A DNA stretch of 8,203 nt from Elstera litoralis. GTDB lineage: Bacteria; Pseudomonadota; Alphaproteobacteria; Elsterales; Elsteraceae. The notes under the pieces are model-generated. The model did not search any database, was not told where the DNA came from, and worked only from the letters and a program-made list of their open reading frames with translations. The position numbers and the translations under genes are program-made. Position 1 is the stretch's first letter. Every line of letters begins with the position of its first letter. The stretch lies in NCBI RefSeq assembly GCF_000963705.1, contig NZ_LAJY01000289.1, forward strand, positions 1 to 8,203, given 5' to 3'. Below are positions 1 to 6,285 of the stretch, piece after piece.

Positions 1-20
1 GCAGATCAAGTTTACACCTG

Positions 21-71
21 AAACCACCCATCGGATCGTTCGGAATACTGTAGGCGTGACTCGGGTGGTTT
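21..71. repeat. 9-base inverted repeat flanking a promoter-like element
   Basis: AAACCACCC at 21-29 is the exact reverse complement of GGGTGGTTT at 63-71. The start-to-start distance is 42 bases, about four helical turns, so two protein half-sites here would face the same side of the helix. The right arm touches the putative -35 box (71-76), and the left arm lies just past the expected transcription start. It could be a regulator-binding pair or chance; I do not recognise the half-site. Confidence 0.35.
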
Positions 72-76
72 GGCAA
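47..76 (-). promoter_or_regulatory. Putative sigma-70-type promoter reading left out of the window
   Basis: Read leftward, TTGCCA (76-71, five of six matches to the -35 consensus) is followed after 18 bases by TACAGT (52-47, four of six matches to the -10). Transcription would start near base 40 and leave the window, so it implies a leftward gene beyond base 1. A GACTC site (58-62), which fits the CcrM methylation sequence GANTC, sits in the spacer. A second such site, GAATC, is at 119-123. This is a motif match only. Confidence 0.4.
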
Positions 77-208
77 GGTGATCTTAGCGCGAACAAAGCC
101 GGGAACCGCCGCTGTCGCGAATCAATCACAGTCCCCCGCCGGAGAAAATTACCGAGCCCCTGATACGTCAGCCAGGAGCCAGAATAAAATTCTGACAAGC
201 CAACAAAC

Positions 209-248
209 AAAATGCCTGACGCGACCTATGGGTCAAGTCAGGCATTTT
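209..248 (-). terminator. Branched intrinsic terminator after rpsT
   Basis: A perfect 12-base stem (AAAATGCCTGAC at 209-220 with its complement at 237-248) encloses an inner stem GACC/GGTC (223-226 and 231-234) with a four-base loop. Read leftward, the stem runs into a T-rich tail (TTTTGTTTG), so it would end the rpsT transcript about 85 bases after its stop. On the other strand it also ends in five T, so it may work in both directions. Confidence 0.8.
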
Positions 249-331
249 TGCAATTTGTCTAAAATGTCGGGTCGAGAAACAGCTTTCACTCTTCTCAACC
301 TAACAGCGCGCCCCAGATGGGACGGCTAGAC

Positions 332-604
332 TTAGTTGGCGGCGTTCAAAGCCTTAACGCGCGCCGACAGACGCGACATTTTGCGCGCAACCGTGTTGCG
401 ATGCAAAAGGCCCTTGCTGACGCCACGATCCAGCTCGGGTTGGGCAGCTTGCAGGGCGCTGCGCGCATCGGCGTAGCTACCGGCGGAAAGGGCCAGTTCG
501 ACCTTCTTCACGAAGGTGCGAATCCGGCTCACGCGGGCCTTGTTCACAGCCGTGCGACGTTCGGTCTGACGAATACGCTTCTTTGCGGACAGATGGTGAG
601 CCAT
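332..604 (-). CDS. rpsT: 30S ribosomal protein S20
   Basis: This encodes 90 residues, the usual length of bacterial S20. S20 binds 16S rRNA early in small-subunit assembly. The typical start [17 protein letters not shown], the rich supply of Lys and Arg, and the helical [21 protein letters not shown] end identify it clearly. The ATG at 604 fits the family's N-terminus; the sequence before it (TAGAGCA) is only a weak ribosome binding site, which is common for S20. The gene has its own promoter-like element (645-673) and a strong terminator (209-248), so it is probably a single-gene transcript, though read-through from echA 113 bases upstream is possible. Confidence 0.97.
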   Translation of the reverse strand: MAHHLSAKKRIRQTERRTAVNKARVSRIRTFVKKVELALSAGSYADARSALQAAQPELDRGVSKGLLHRNTVARKMSRLSARVKALNAAN

Positions 605-644
605 TGCTCTACAAACTCATTCTACTGGCTAAAACAGAGGCGTG

Positions 645-673
645 CTTGTACCGGGTGCCGGGGGCAGAGTCAA
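645..673 (-). promoter_or_regulatory. Probable rpsT promoter
   Basis: Read leftward, TTGACT (673-668, five of six -35 matches) is followed after exactly 17 bases by TACAAG (650-645, four of six -10 matches). Transcription would start near 638, giving a leader of about 33 bases before the rpsT ATG. GAGTC (667-671), a GANTC site, overlaps the -35 box, so CcrM methylation could touch this promoter. Spacing and position just upstream of rpsT make it credible. Confidence 0.6.
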
Positions 674-717
674 GGGCGGTCTCGCATCGAACTGTCACAT
701 CCGCCGCCCGCCCCGGC

Positions 718-1497
718 TCAGCGGTGCTTGAAATTCGGCGGGCGCTTTTCGGCGAAAGCGTTCATGCCTTCCTTCTGATCTTCCAGCGCGAAACTGCTGT
801 GGAACAGGCGGCGCTCGAACTTCACGCCTTCGGCCAGGGTGGTTTCATAGGCGCGGTTCACGGCTTCCTTGGCCATCAGCACGACGGGCCGGGAGAGGGT
901 GGCGATTTGCGTTGCGACCTTCAGGGCCTCCTCCAGCAGATCGGCGACCGGAATGATGCGGGAGACCAGCCCGGCGCGTTCGGCCTCTGCGGCGTCCATC
1001 TGGCGGCCCGTGAGGCACATTTCCATCGCCTTGGACTTGCCGACGAAGCGGGTGAGGCGCTGCGTGCCGCCCGAACCGGGAATCGTGCCGATGGTGATTT
1101 CCGGTTGGCCGAAACGCGCGTTATCGCCCGCCAAAATAAAGTCGCACATCATCGCCAGCTCGCAGCCGCCGCCGAGCGCATAGCCCGCCACCGCCGCGAT
1201 CACCGGCTTGCGACAAAGCGTGACGCGCTCCCAATCGTTGAGGCCGATGAAATTTTGCGAGAAGGCTTCAACGAAGCTCTTGTCCTTCATTTCCTTAATA
1301 TCGGCCCCGGCGGCAAAGGCGCGCTCCGAGCCGGTGATGACGATACAGCCGATGGCATCGTCATTCTCGAACCCGGTCAGGGCTTCGGCCAATTCGGCGA
1401 TGAGTTGCTTCGACAGCGCGTTCAGCGCCTTCGGGCGGTTGAGGGTAATCAGGCCCACTGGGCCGCGTGTTTCCGCAAGAATGGTTTCGAATGCCAT
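718..1497 (-). CDS. echA: Enoyl-CoA hydratase (crotonase family)
   Basis: This 259-residue protein should hydrate trans-2-enoyl-CoA to 3-hydroxyacyl-CoA, the second step of fatty acid beta-oxidation, in the cytoplasm. It is a single crotonase domain of normal length. The oxyanion-hole segments [10 protein letters not shown] (61-70) and [14 protein letters not shown] (106-119) are present, and the two catalytic glutamates are kept: Glu113 in CELAMMCD and Glu133 in [13 protein letters not shown], matching Glu144 and Glu164 of the rat mitochondrial enzyme. Overall it is strikingly close to mitochondrial ECHS1. The start at 1497 has a strong ribosome binding site, GGGGAG, five bases upstream. The gene begins 23 bases after the small exported protein, so it is probably the last gene of the regB-regA-mutM transcript. 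Substrate chain length cannot be read from sequence. Confidence 0.93.
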   Translation of the reverse strand: MAFETILAETRGPVGLITLNRPKALNALSKQLIAELAEALTGFENDDAIGCIVITGSERAFAAGADIKEMKDKSFVEAFSQNFIGLNDWERVTLCRKPVIAAVAGYALGGGCELAMMCDFILAGDNARFGQPEITIGTIPGSGGTQRLTRFVGKSKAMEMCLTGRQMDAAEAERAGLVSRIIPVADLLEEALKVATQIATLSRPVVLMAKEAVNRAYETTLAEGVKFERRLFHSSFALEDQKEGMNAFAEKRPPNFKHR

Positions 1498-1520
1498 CGT
1501 TTCTCCCCTTTAGATGTTTT

Positions 1521-1883
1521 TTACAAAGCCGGTGCCAGTGTGAAGCGCACGGTCAACTCCCGCGCGGGGCGGCCGAATTCGAGGCGCAGGCTTTCGCCCT
1601 CCCGCCGGAACAGCGTCTCTTCCTCCCGCCGCCAACCGAGTTGCGGCAGCGAGGTGGCGTAGAAGGCCAGCACGCTCGCCCGGTCGGTCGCACCCTTGGC
1701 ATAGGTGATAACGATGCGCCCCTGCGGACTGTCGAAGCTGAACGGCGGCTCCGGCGTCGCCAGCGCCGGGGCGAGCGGCACATCTTCCATCCCAGCGAGG
1801 TAGCGATGTTGAGCGACCGCCCCCCGACTGGCGAGCCCCAAGGGCAGCAGGGCGAGGGAGCACAGCAGGGAACGGCGGAGCAT
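1521..1883 (-). CDS. Small exported protein of unknown function
   Basis: This encodes 120 residues. The N-terminus looks like a Sec signal peptide: MLRR, then a hydrophobic stretch (about residues 5-19), then a likely signal peptidase I cut after AVA at residue 24, leaving about 96 residues for the periplasm. The mature part holds FDSPQGRIV (50-58) and FYATSLPQLGWRRE (74-87) and ends in alternating charged and hydrophobic residues that suggest beta strands. I have the impression that similar small proteins sit next to mutM in related alphaproteobacteria, but I cannot name a family or function. The frame stays open upstream to a Met at 1982, but that start lies inside mutM; 1883 gives a clean signal peptide and follows mutM by 11 bases. 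Its binding site is weak (AGAGAG). The single Cys (residue 8) lies in the hydrophobic core without a lipobox, so a lipoprotein is unlikely. Confidence 0.75.
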   Translation of the reverse strand: MLRRSLLCSLALLPLGLASRGAVAQHRYLAGMEDVPLAPALATPEPPFSFDSPQGRIVITYAKGATDRASVLAFYATSLPQLGWRREEETLFRREGESLRLEFGRPARELTVRFTLAPAL

Positions 1884-1894
1884 GGGAACACTCT

Positions 1895-2725
1895 CTAAGG
1901 TTGACACGTCGCACAGAAGAAGCTCGATCGGCCCGATTGGACCAGCCGTTCGATCACAGCGCCCGCCCCGCAGCGCGGGCAAGCCTCGTCCGAGCGACCA
2001 TAAACCTGAAAGCGATGCTGAAAATAGCCCAACTCGCCATTCGGCTGCTGATGATCGCGTAACGTGGAGCCCCCCGCCGCAATCGCCGCCGCCAGAACCG
2101 TTTTCACGGCCTCTACGAGACGCGAAGTTTCCGCGCCCGTCAAGTCTCCCGCCGCGCGGGCCGGGTGAATGGCCGCCTTATGCAAGGCTTCACAGGCGTA
2201 GATATTACCGATCCCGGCAACGTAGCGCTGATCCAGCAGCACGGCTTTAATCGGGGCGATGCGCCCGGCCAAGGCATTGGCGAATTGCGCGGGCGAAAAC
2301 CCGTCGCCCAAGGGTTCCGGCCCGATGTCGCGCAACAGAGCGTGGCCCGCTTCCTCCCCCGGCGCGATCCAATCGACCGAACCGAAGCGGCGCGCGTCGT
2401 TAAAGCGCACTACCGGCCCCCGGTCGGTCTCCATGACGAAATGATCGTGCTTGTCGAGATCGTTTGGGCGCGCGGGCGAAATCACCATGCGGCCCGACAT
2501 GCCGAGGTGGATGAGCAGCGCGTCGCCGCCGCTCAGATCGACCAGCAGATATTTCGCCCGCCGCCGCAGCGCCGTAACTTTCCGTCCGGTCAAGCGCTCG
2601 GCCAGCCGGTCCGGGAACGGGCGGCGCAGGTTCGGGCGGCGGACGAGAACCTGCGTAAAGGTCGCGCCGAGCAAGACCGGCTCCAATCCCCGGCGGACGG
2701 TTTCGACCTCAGGAAGTTCGGGCAT
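1895..2725 (-). CDS. mutM: Formamidopyrimidine-DNA glycosylase (Fpg/MutM)
   Basis: This 276-residue enzyme removes oxidised purines, chiefly 8-oxoguanine and formamidopyrimidines, from DNA and then nicks the abasic strand. The N-terminus MPELPEVETVRRGL carries the catalytic proline (residue 2, exposed after Met removal) and Glu3. Lys58 in RRRAKYLL matches the conserved Lys57 of E. coli Fpg. LIHLGMSGRM (71-80), FNDARRFG (108-115) and GIGNIYACEALH (171-182) are further signatures. A four-cysteine zinc finger closes the protein (Cys249, Cys252, Cys271, Cys274), with SGRSSFF (264-270) before the last pair. The gap between the Cys pairs is 18 residues against 16 in E. coli, a small insertion. The gene starts 6 bases after the regA stop with no clear ribosome binding site, which suggests translational coupling to regA. 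Confidence 0.96.
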   Translation of the reverse strand: MPELPEVETVRRGLEPVLLGATFTQVLVRRPNLRRPFPDRLAERLTGRKVTALRRRAKYLLVDLSGGDALLIHLGMSGRMVISPARPNDLDKHDHFVMETDRGPVVRFNDARRFGSVDWIAPGEEAGHALLRDIGPEPLGDGFSPAQFANALAGRIAPIKAVLLDQRYVAGIGNIYACEALHKAAIHPARAAGDLTGAETSRLVEAVKTVLAAAIAAGGSTLRDHQQPNGELGYFQHRFQVYGRSDEACPRCGAGAVIERLVQSGRSSFFCATCQP

Positions 2726-2731
2726 TGGAGT

Positions 2732-3331
2732 TTAAGACCGGGGCGCGTGTTTGGCGAGAATGCGCTGGAGCGTGCGCCGATGCATGCGCAAGCGCCGCGC
2801 CGTTTCCGACACATTACGGTCGCACTGCTCGAAGACCCGCTGAATATGCTCCCAGCGCACCCGTTCCGCCGACATCGGCAGTTCCGGCGGCGGCGGCAGC
2901 GATGAGCCCTCGCCGACGCGCAAAGCCGCTTCGATGGCGTCGGCATCCGCCGGTTTGGGCAGGTAATCGACCGCACCCGCTTTCACCGCCGCCACCGCCG
3001 TTGCGATATTGCCGTAGCCGGTGAGCATGACGATGCGCATATCTTCCCGCGCCTCGCGCAGGGCGGCGACCACATCCAGACCATTGCCATCGGTCAGGCG
3101 CAAATCGACGACGGCGTAATCGGGCGGGGCTTCTTGCGCCAAGCGAATGCCCTCGGCCACCGTGCTCGCGGTCCGCACCTCGAACCCGCGCTTCTCCATC
3201 GCCCGCGCGAGGCGGGTGAGCAAGGGCAGATCATCGTCCACCAGCAGCAGCGCGCGCGCATCGGGACTGAGCGGCGGCAGATCGCCGTCTGCAAAATCGG
3301 CAGGAAGATCGGGGGGCGGGGTGTCGGTCAT
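2732..3331 (-). CDS. regA: RegA/PrrA/ActR-type redox response regulator
   Basis: This 199-residue response regulator is the partner of RegB and controls redox-dependent genes (respiration, carbon and nitrogen fixation, photosynthesis in species that have it). Residues 25-140 form the receiver: acidic pocket VDDD (31-34), phosphoacceptor Asp76 in VVDLRL, Thr104 and Lys126. A proline stretch (147-150) links it to a Fis-type helix-turn-helix (about 155-195), with WEHIQRVFEQCDRNVSETAR and MHRRTLQRILAKHAPR almost as in characterised RegA proteins. A ribosome binding site GAGGAAA lies five bases before the ATG at 3331. The 64-base gap after regB holds a direct repeat. No SenC/PrrC gene, which adjoins these genes in Rhodobacter, lies between regB and regA. 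The gene symbol follows Rhodobacter usage; actR or prrA are equivalent. Confidence 0.95.
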   Translation of the reverse strand: MTDTPPPDLPADFADGDLPPLSPDARALLLVDDDLPLLTRLARAMEKRGFEVRTASTVAEGIRLAQEAPPDYAVVDLRLTDGNGLDVVAALREAREDMRIVMLTGYGNIATAVAAVKAGAVDYLPKPADADAIEAALRVGEGSSLPPPPELPMSAERVRWEHIQRVFEQCDRNVSETARRLRMHRRTLQRILAKHAPRS

Positions 3332-3349
3332 CGGCGTTTCCTCGTTTCG

Positions 3350-3376
3350 TTTCTTATATAACCCTATTTCTTATAT
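3350..3376. repeat. AT-rich direct repeat in the regA leader
   Basis: TTTCTTATAT occurs twice, at 3350-3359 and 3367-3376, with a 17-base period, in the 64-base gap between regB and regA. Read toward regA each copy gives ATATAAG, which resembles a -10 box, but no good -35 lies at the right distance. This is the most AT-rich spot in an otherwise GC-rich block. It may be a regulator site, a weak internal promoter or a translation enhancer. Confidence 0.4.
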
Positions 3377-3395
3377 GGGAATTCGGTTTCATCCC

Positions 3396-4972
3396 TCATT
3401 CTGCCGCGCTCTCCCGCGATCCCGCAAGCGGCGGCAAGGGGGCCGCCCCCCAGCTTTTGCCGCCCCAGGCCAAATCGCCCGACAGCCGGTCGCGCTCCCA
3501 AGCGATCAGCACCCGCGCGCCCCCGAGCCCACCCCCCTCCGGGTCGCTGCGGTCGCCATTGCCGAACTCGACGGTGGCACCGGTATGGAACAGCAGCGTC
3601 GTGGCGATGAACACGCCCAACCCCATATGGCCGCTTTCCCCTTCGCGGGTGGAAATATAGGGCTCGCCCAGCCGGTCGAGCACCGTGGTCGGGAAGCCCG
3701 GCCCATCGTCTTCGATTAGAATGGCGAGGTCTTCGGCATCCCACAGTACGGTAATCGCTACGCGGTTTTGCGCGAATTGCGTGGCGTTATTGATAAAATT
3801 AGTCAGGCCGTGAACCAGTTCCGGCGTGCGCGGCAAAGTCGGCTCGTCGCCCGCGCAATCGGGGCTGGGGACCATATCGACCTCGGTCGCCAAGGTTTCC
3901 GCGGCTTCGGCCAATTCGGTGAGCAGAACGGTAACGGGGGTCAGATCCAGCGGCGATTCGGATTTGCGCTCGGGCGCGTCGGTGAGCCCCGCTAGAATTT
4001 CCCGGCAGCGGCTGGCCTCGCTTTGCAGCAACTCGATATCGTCGCGGATCGGGCTATCCAGCGGCACATCGCGCAGCAATTCCTTCGTGACCACGGCGAT
4101 GGTGGAGAGCGGGCTTCCCAGCTCGTGCGCCGCCGCCGCCGCCACCCCGCCGACCGCGAGAGGCGCTGCTCGCGCGCCAAGGCCATCTTGGTGGCCGTCA
4201 AGGCATTCGCCATGCTGCGCGCTTCCGCCGCCACGCGCCAGGCATAGCCGCCGACGAACAGAACAGTCGTCACCAACGCCACCCACACCCCGCCGAGATA
4301 GAGCCGGGGCAGCGTCAACCCCACGGCATCGGGCCAGGGCAGCGGCTTATAGAGAAAGGCCAGCAGCGTCACCGCGCCAATCGCCATCGCCCCCAGCGCC
4401 ATCGTCGAGCGCAGCGGCAGGATGGTCGCGGAGATCGTCACCGGCACGATGATAATCATGGCGAAGGGGTTCTGGAGCCCGCCGGTCAGATAGAGCAGCG
4501 CGCTGACCTGGGTCACGTCGAAGGCGAGATGCAGCGTCGCCATCCGCCGCCCGAGCCAAGCCGACGACGGGCGATTGTTCAGCAAATGCAGATTGGCCAC
4601 CGCCGAGGCGGCAATCACCGCCAAACAGGCCGCCAGCGGCGTTTCGAGATGCAGCAGGACTTCCGTAATATAGATGGCCAGCACCTGCCCGAACAGCCCG
4701 ATCCAGCGCAAATAGAGCAGCGTGCGCACCCGCACGGCCCCGCGCGCGGCGGGCAGTTCCTCGGTATTCAGCAGCGAACGCTGCGCACGGCCCGGCAACC
4801 GGGGGGACGCAAGCCCGCCCGGCGAAGGCCGATCCGACGGCAACACGGCAGGCGGCGTTTTCGCGGAGTCGGTATCGCTCGCCTCCGCCGCGCGCGCGGC
4901 TGCCCGGTTTTTCTTCCACGCCCGAAATCCTAGCATGGCATGAGATATAGGACGGATCGGGGCTGGACGCAT
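3396..4972 (-). CDS. regB: RegB/PrrB/ActS-type redox sensor histidine kinase, frame broken by one base
   Basis: This is an inner-membrane sensor kinase that phosphorylates RegA. The frame from the N-terminus changes at about 4156; adding one base there (TCG GCG GTC in place of TCG CGG TC, read leftward) gives a continuous 525-residue protein. In it, about 78 N-terminal residues rich in Ala, Pro and Arg precede six membrane segments (about 83-245). The quinone-binding heptapeptide GGLQNPF (164-170) follows the third. The H-box AAAAAHELGSPLSTI has phosphoacceptor His283, and Cys323 lies 40 residues on, the same spacing as His225 and redox-active Cys265 of Rhodobacter capsulatus RegB. The ATPase part has LTNFINNATQFA (390-401), DDGPGF (422-427) and GHMGLGVF (448-455). 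I chose the ATG at 4972 because GGAG lies seven bases upstream; 4936 is an alternative. As written, translation would fail before the kinase core. One missing G in a GG pair is more likely a sequence error than decay, since regA is intact. Confidence 0.88.
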
Positions 4973-5026
4973 AGGAGAACTCCATGCACCATCCGCCGCA
5001 CTGAGACGATGCGACGGAACGTCACC

Positions 5027-5542
5027 ATGATTCCCCATTTCCTCTGGGCCGAGTTCGACCGGCTCACGGGCCGCCAAGTTCACGATCTGCTGCGCCTGCG
5101 CCAAGATGTTTTCGTGGTGGAACAAAATTGCCCCTTCCCCGAAATCGACGGGCGCGACCCTGCGGCCGAACATCTGCTAGCGTTCGATCCGACGCGCAAG
5201 GGCGGCGCGCTGGTCGGAACCCTGCGCCTACTCGACGGGGCCGTCGCCCCCCACGGCAGTTCTCTTGCGACGCTGCTTTCCGATGCCGCGACCACTATCG
5301 GGCGGATCGTCGTCGCGCCCGAGTATCGCGGCGTCAAACTCGGCGGCCTGCTGCTGACCGAAGCCATCCGCCAAGTCGAAACCACGCGCGGCCCGCACAT
5401 TATGCAGCTTTCCGCCCAGGCCCATCTGGAGGGCTTCTATGCCCGCTTCGGTTTCGGTGCGGTCGGCGAAGAGTATCTCGAAGACAATATTCGCCACATC
5501 GACATGCGCCGCCCCGCCCCGGCCACCGAGAGCGCGGCGTGA
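5027..5542 (+). CDS. elaA: ElaA-type GNAT acetyltransferase
   Basis: This 171-residue protein is a single GNAT domain of the ElaA family, which transfers an acetyl group from acetyl-CoA; the physiological acceptor of ElaA is not settled. Family marks are LLRLRQDVFVVEQNCPFPEI (21-40), GTLRLL (64-69), IGRIVVAPEYRGVKLGGLLL (91-110, with the pyrophosphate-binding loop) and QAHLEGFYARFGF (131-143). I chose ATG 5027 because MIPHFLWAEF fits the usual short ElaA N-terminus; ATG 5009 in the same frame is possible. The gene is divergent from regB, with only 54 bases between starts, and its stop overlaps the next start (GTGA), so it is co-translated with the ABC transporter genes. That link suggests acetylation tied to transport, but this is inference. 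Confidence 0.88.
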   Translation: MIPHFLWAEFDRLTGRQVHDLLRLRQDVFVVEQNCPFPEIDGRDPAAEHLLAFDPTRKGGALVGTLRLLDGAVAPHGSSLATLLSDAATTIGRIVVAPEYRGVKLGGLLLTEAIRQVETTRGPHIMQLSAQAHLEGFYARFGFGAVGEEYLEDNIRHIDMRRPAPATESAA

Positions 5543-6285
5543 TCCCTCTGCGCGTCACCGATCTCGTCAAGCGCTTCGGCCCGCCCGGCACCCCGGCGGC
5601 GGTCGATGAACTCAGCTTCACCATCGCCCCCGGCAGCATTACGGCGCTGCTTGGCGGCAATGGCGCGGGCAAGACGACGACGATTTCCATGCTGCTGGGG
5701 TTGCTGACGCCGACATCGGGGCAGATCGAGGTGTTGGGCATCGATATGGTGCGCAATCGCTATGCCGCCCTGCCGCGCCTCAATTTCTCCAGCCCTTATG
5801 TGGAACTACCGTTTCGGCTCACCGTGCGCCAGAATCTCGCCGTCTATGGTCGGCTTTATAACGTGCCGCGCCTCAAAGAGCGCATTGATGAGGTTCTGGA
5901 AGATTTGAGCCTCACCGCTTTGCGCGACCGGCCCTTAGGCAGCCTGTCTGCCGGACAGAAAACGCGCGCCGGGCTGGCGAAAGCCCTCATCAATCAGCCC
6001 GAGCTGCTCTTGCTGGACGAGCCGACCGCCTCGCTCGACCCCGATACCGGCGATTGGGTGCGCACCTATCTCGCGCAGTTCCAGGCGAAAACCGGCGCGA
6101 CGCTGCTGCTCGCCAGTCACAATATGGGCGAGGTCGAACGGCTGGCCGACCGAGTGCTGATGATGCGCGCGGGAAAACTCGTCGACGATGATACGCCCGC
6201 CGGTCTGATCGCCCGCTATGGCCGCACCACCCTGGAGGAAGTGTTCTTGGATATCGCCCGCGCCGGCCGAACGGAGCCCGCATGA
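5539..6285 (+). CDS. ABC transporter ATP-binding protein (ABC-2 exporter type)
   Basis: This 248-residue cytoplasmic ATPase would power the permease encoded next. It has Walker A GGNGAGKTT (39-47), signature LSAGQ (136-140, a variant of LSGGQ), Walker B LLLLDEP (156-162, catalytic Glu161), the D-loop SLDPD (165-169) and the switch His194 in LLASHNMGEVERL. Where most relatives have a Q-loop glutamine before the LTV motif, this protein reads NFSSPYVELPFRLTV (82-96), with no glutamine. The start is GTG 5539, inside the elaA stop (GTGA); no ATG lies near and the conserved strand begins at once, so the choice is firm. Its stop overlaps the permease start (ATGA). The general build matches exporters of drugs, polysaccharides or lipids; the substrate cannot be named. 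Confidence 0.92.
   Translation: MIPLRVTDLVKRFGPPGTPAAVDELSFTIAPGSITALLGGNGAGKTTTISMLLGLLTPTSGQIEVLGIDMVRNRYAALPRLNFSSPYVELPFRLTVRQNLAVYGRLYNVPRLKERIDEVLEDLSLTALRDRPLGSLSAGQKTRAGLAKALINQPELLLLDEPTASLDPDTGDWVRTYLAQFQAKTGATLLLASHNMGEVERLADRVLMMRAGKLVDDDTPAGLIARYGRTTLEEVFLDIARAGRTEPA

Larger units (their letters stand above)
1..331. other. Intergenic region left of rpsT, no supported gene
   Basis: No reading frame here looks like a protein. An 83-codon rightward frame at 78-329 runs straight through the terminator hairpin at 209-248 and resembles no family. The stretch is less GC-rich than its surroundings. It holds a leftward promoter-like element (47-76), a 9-base inverted repeat (21-29 and 63-71), a short hairpin (CAGAAT/ATTCTG, 180-194) and the rpsT terminator. 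In many alphaproteobacteria dnaA lies near rpsT, so the leftward promoter could drive dnaA just outside the window; that is inference, and I see no consensus DnaA box (TTATCCACA) here. Confidence 0.6.

Noticed and set aside
1..331. Replication origin in the left intergenic region
   Set aside because: No TTATCCACA-like DnaA boxes or clear AT-rich unwinding element were found; only proximity to rpsT suggested it.
674..717. Possible terminator between echA and rpsT (GGGCGG and CCGCCC arms)
   Set aside because: The stem is only six bases with a loop of about 24, and no T run follows on the leftward side.
583..1662. A 359-codon rightward open frame opposite echA
   Set aside because: It is antisense to a complete enoyl-CoA hydratase and resembles no family. 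Long antisense frames are expected in GC-rich codon-biased DNA.
2165..2905. A 246-codon rightward open frame opposite mutM and the end of regA
   Set aside because: It overlaps two well-conserved genes on the other strand and its composition (many Arg, Gln, Pro) is that of a shadow frame.
4150..4165. Programmed -1 frameshifting in regB
   Set aside because: The region reads CTC TCG CGG leftward, with no slippery heptamer, and RegB proteins are not known to need a frameshift.
4973..5173. Upstream extension of the regB frame to 5173
   Set aside because: The extra residues are antisense to the conserved ElaA N-terminus (VEQNCPFPEIDG region), and a good ribosome binding site supports the start at 4972.
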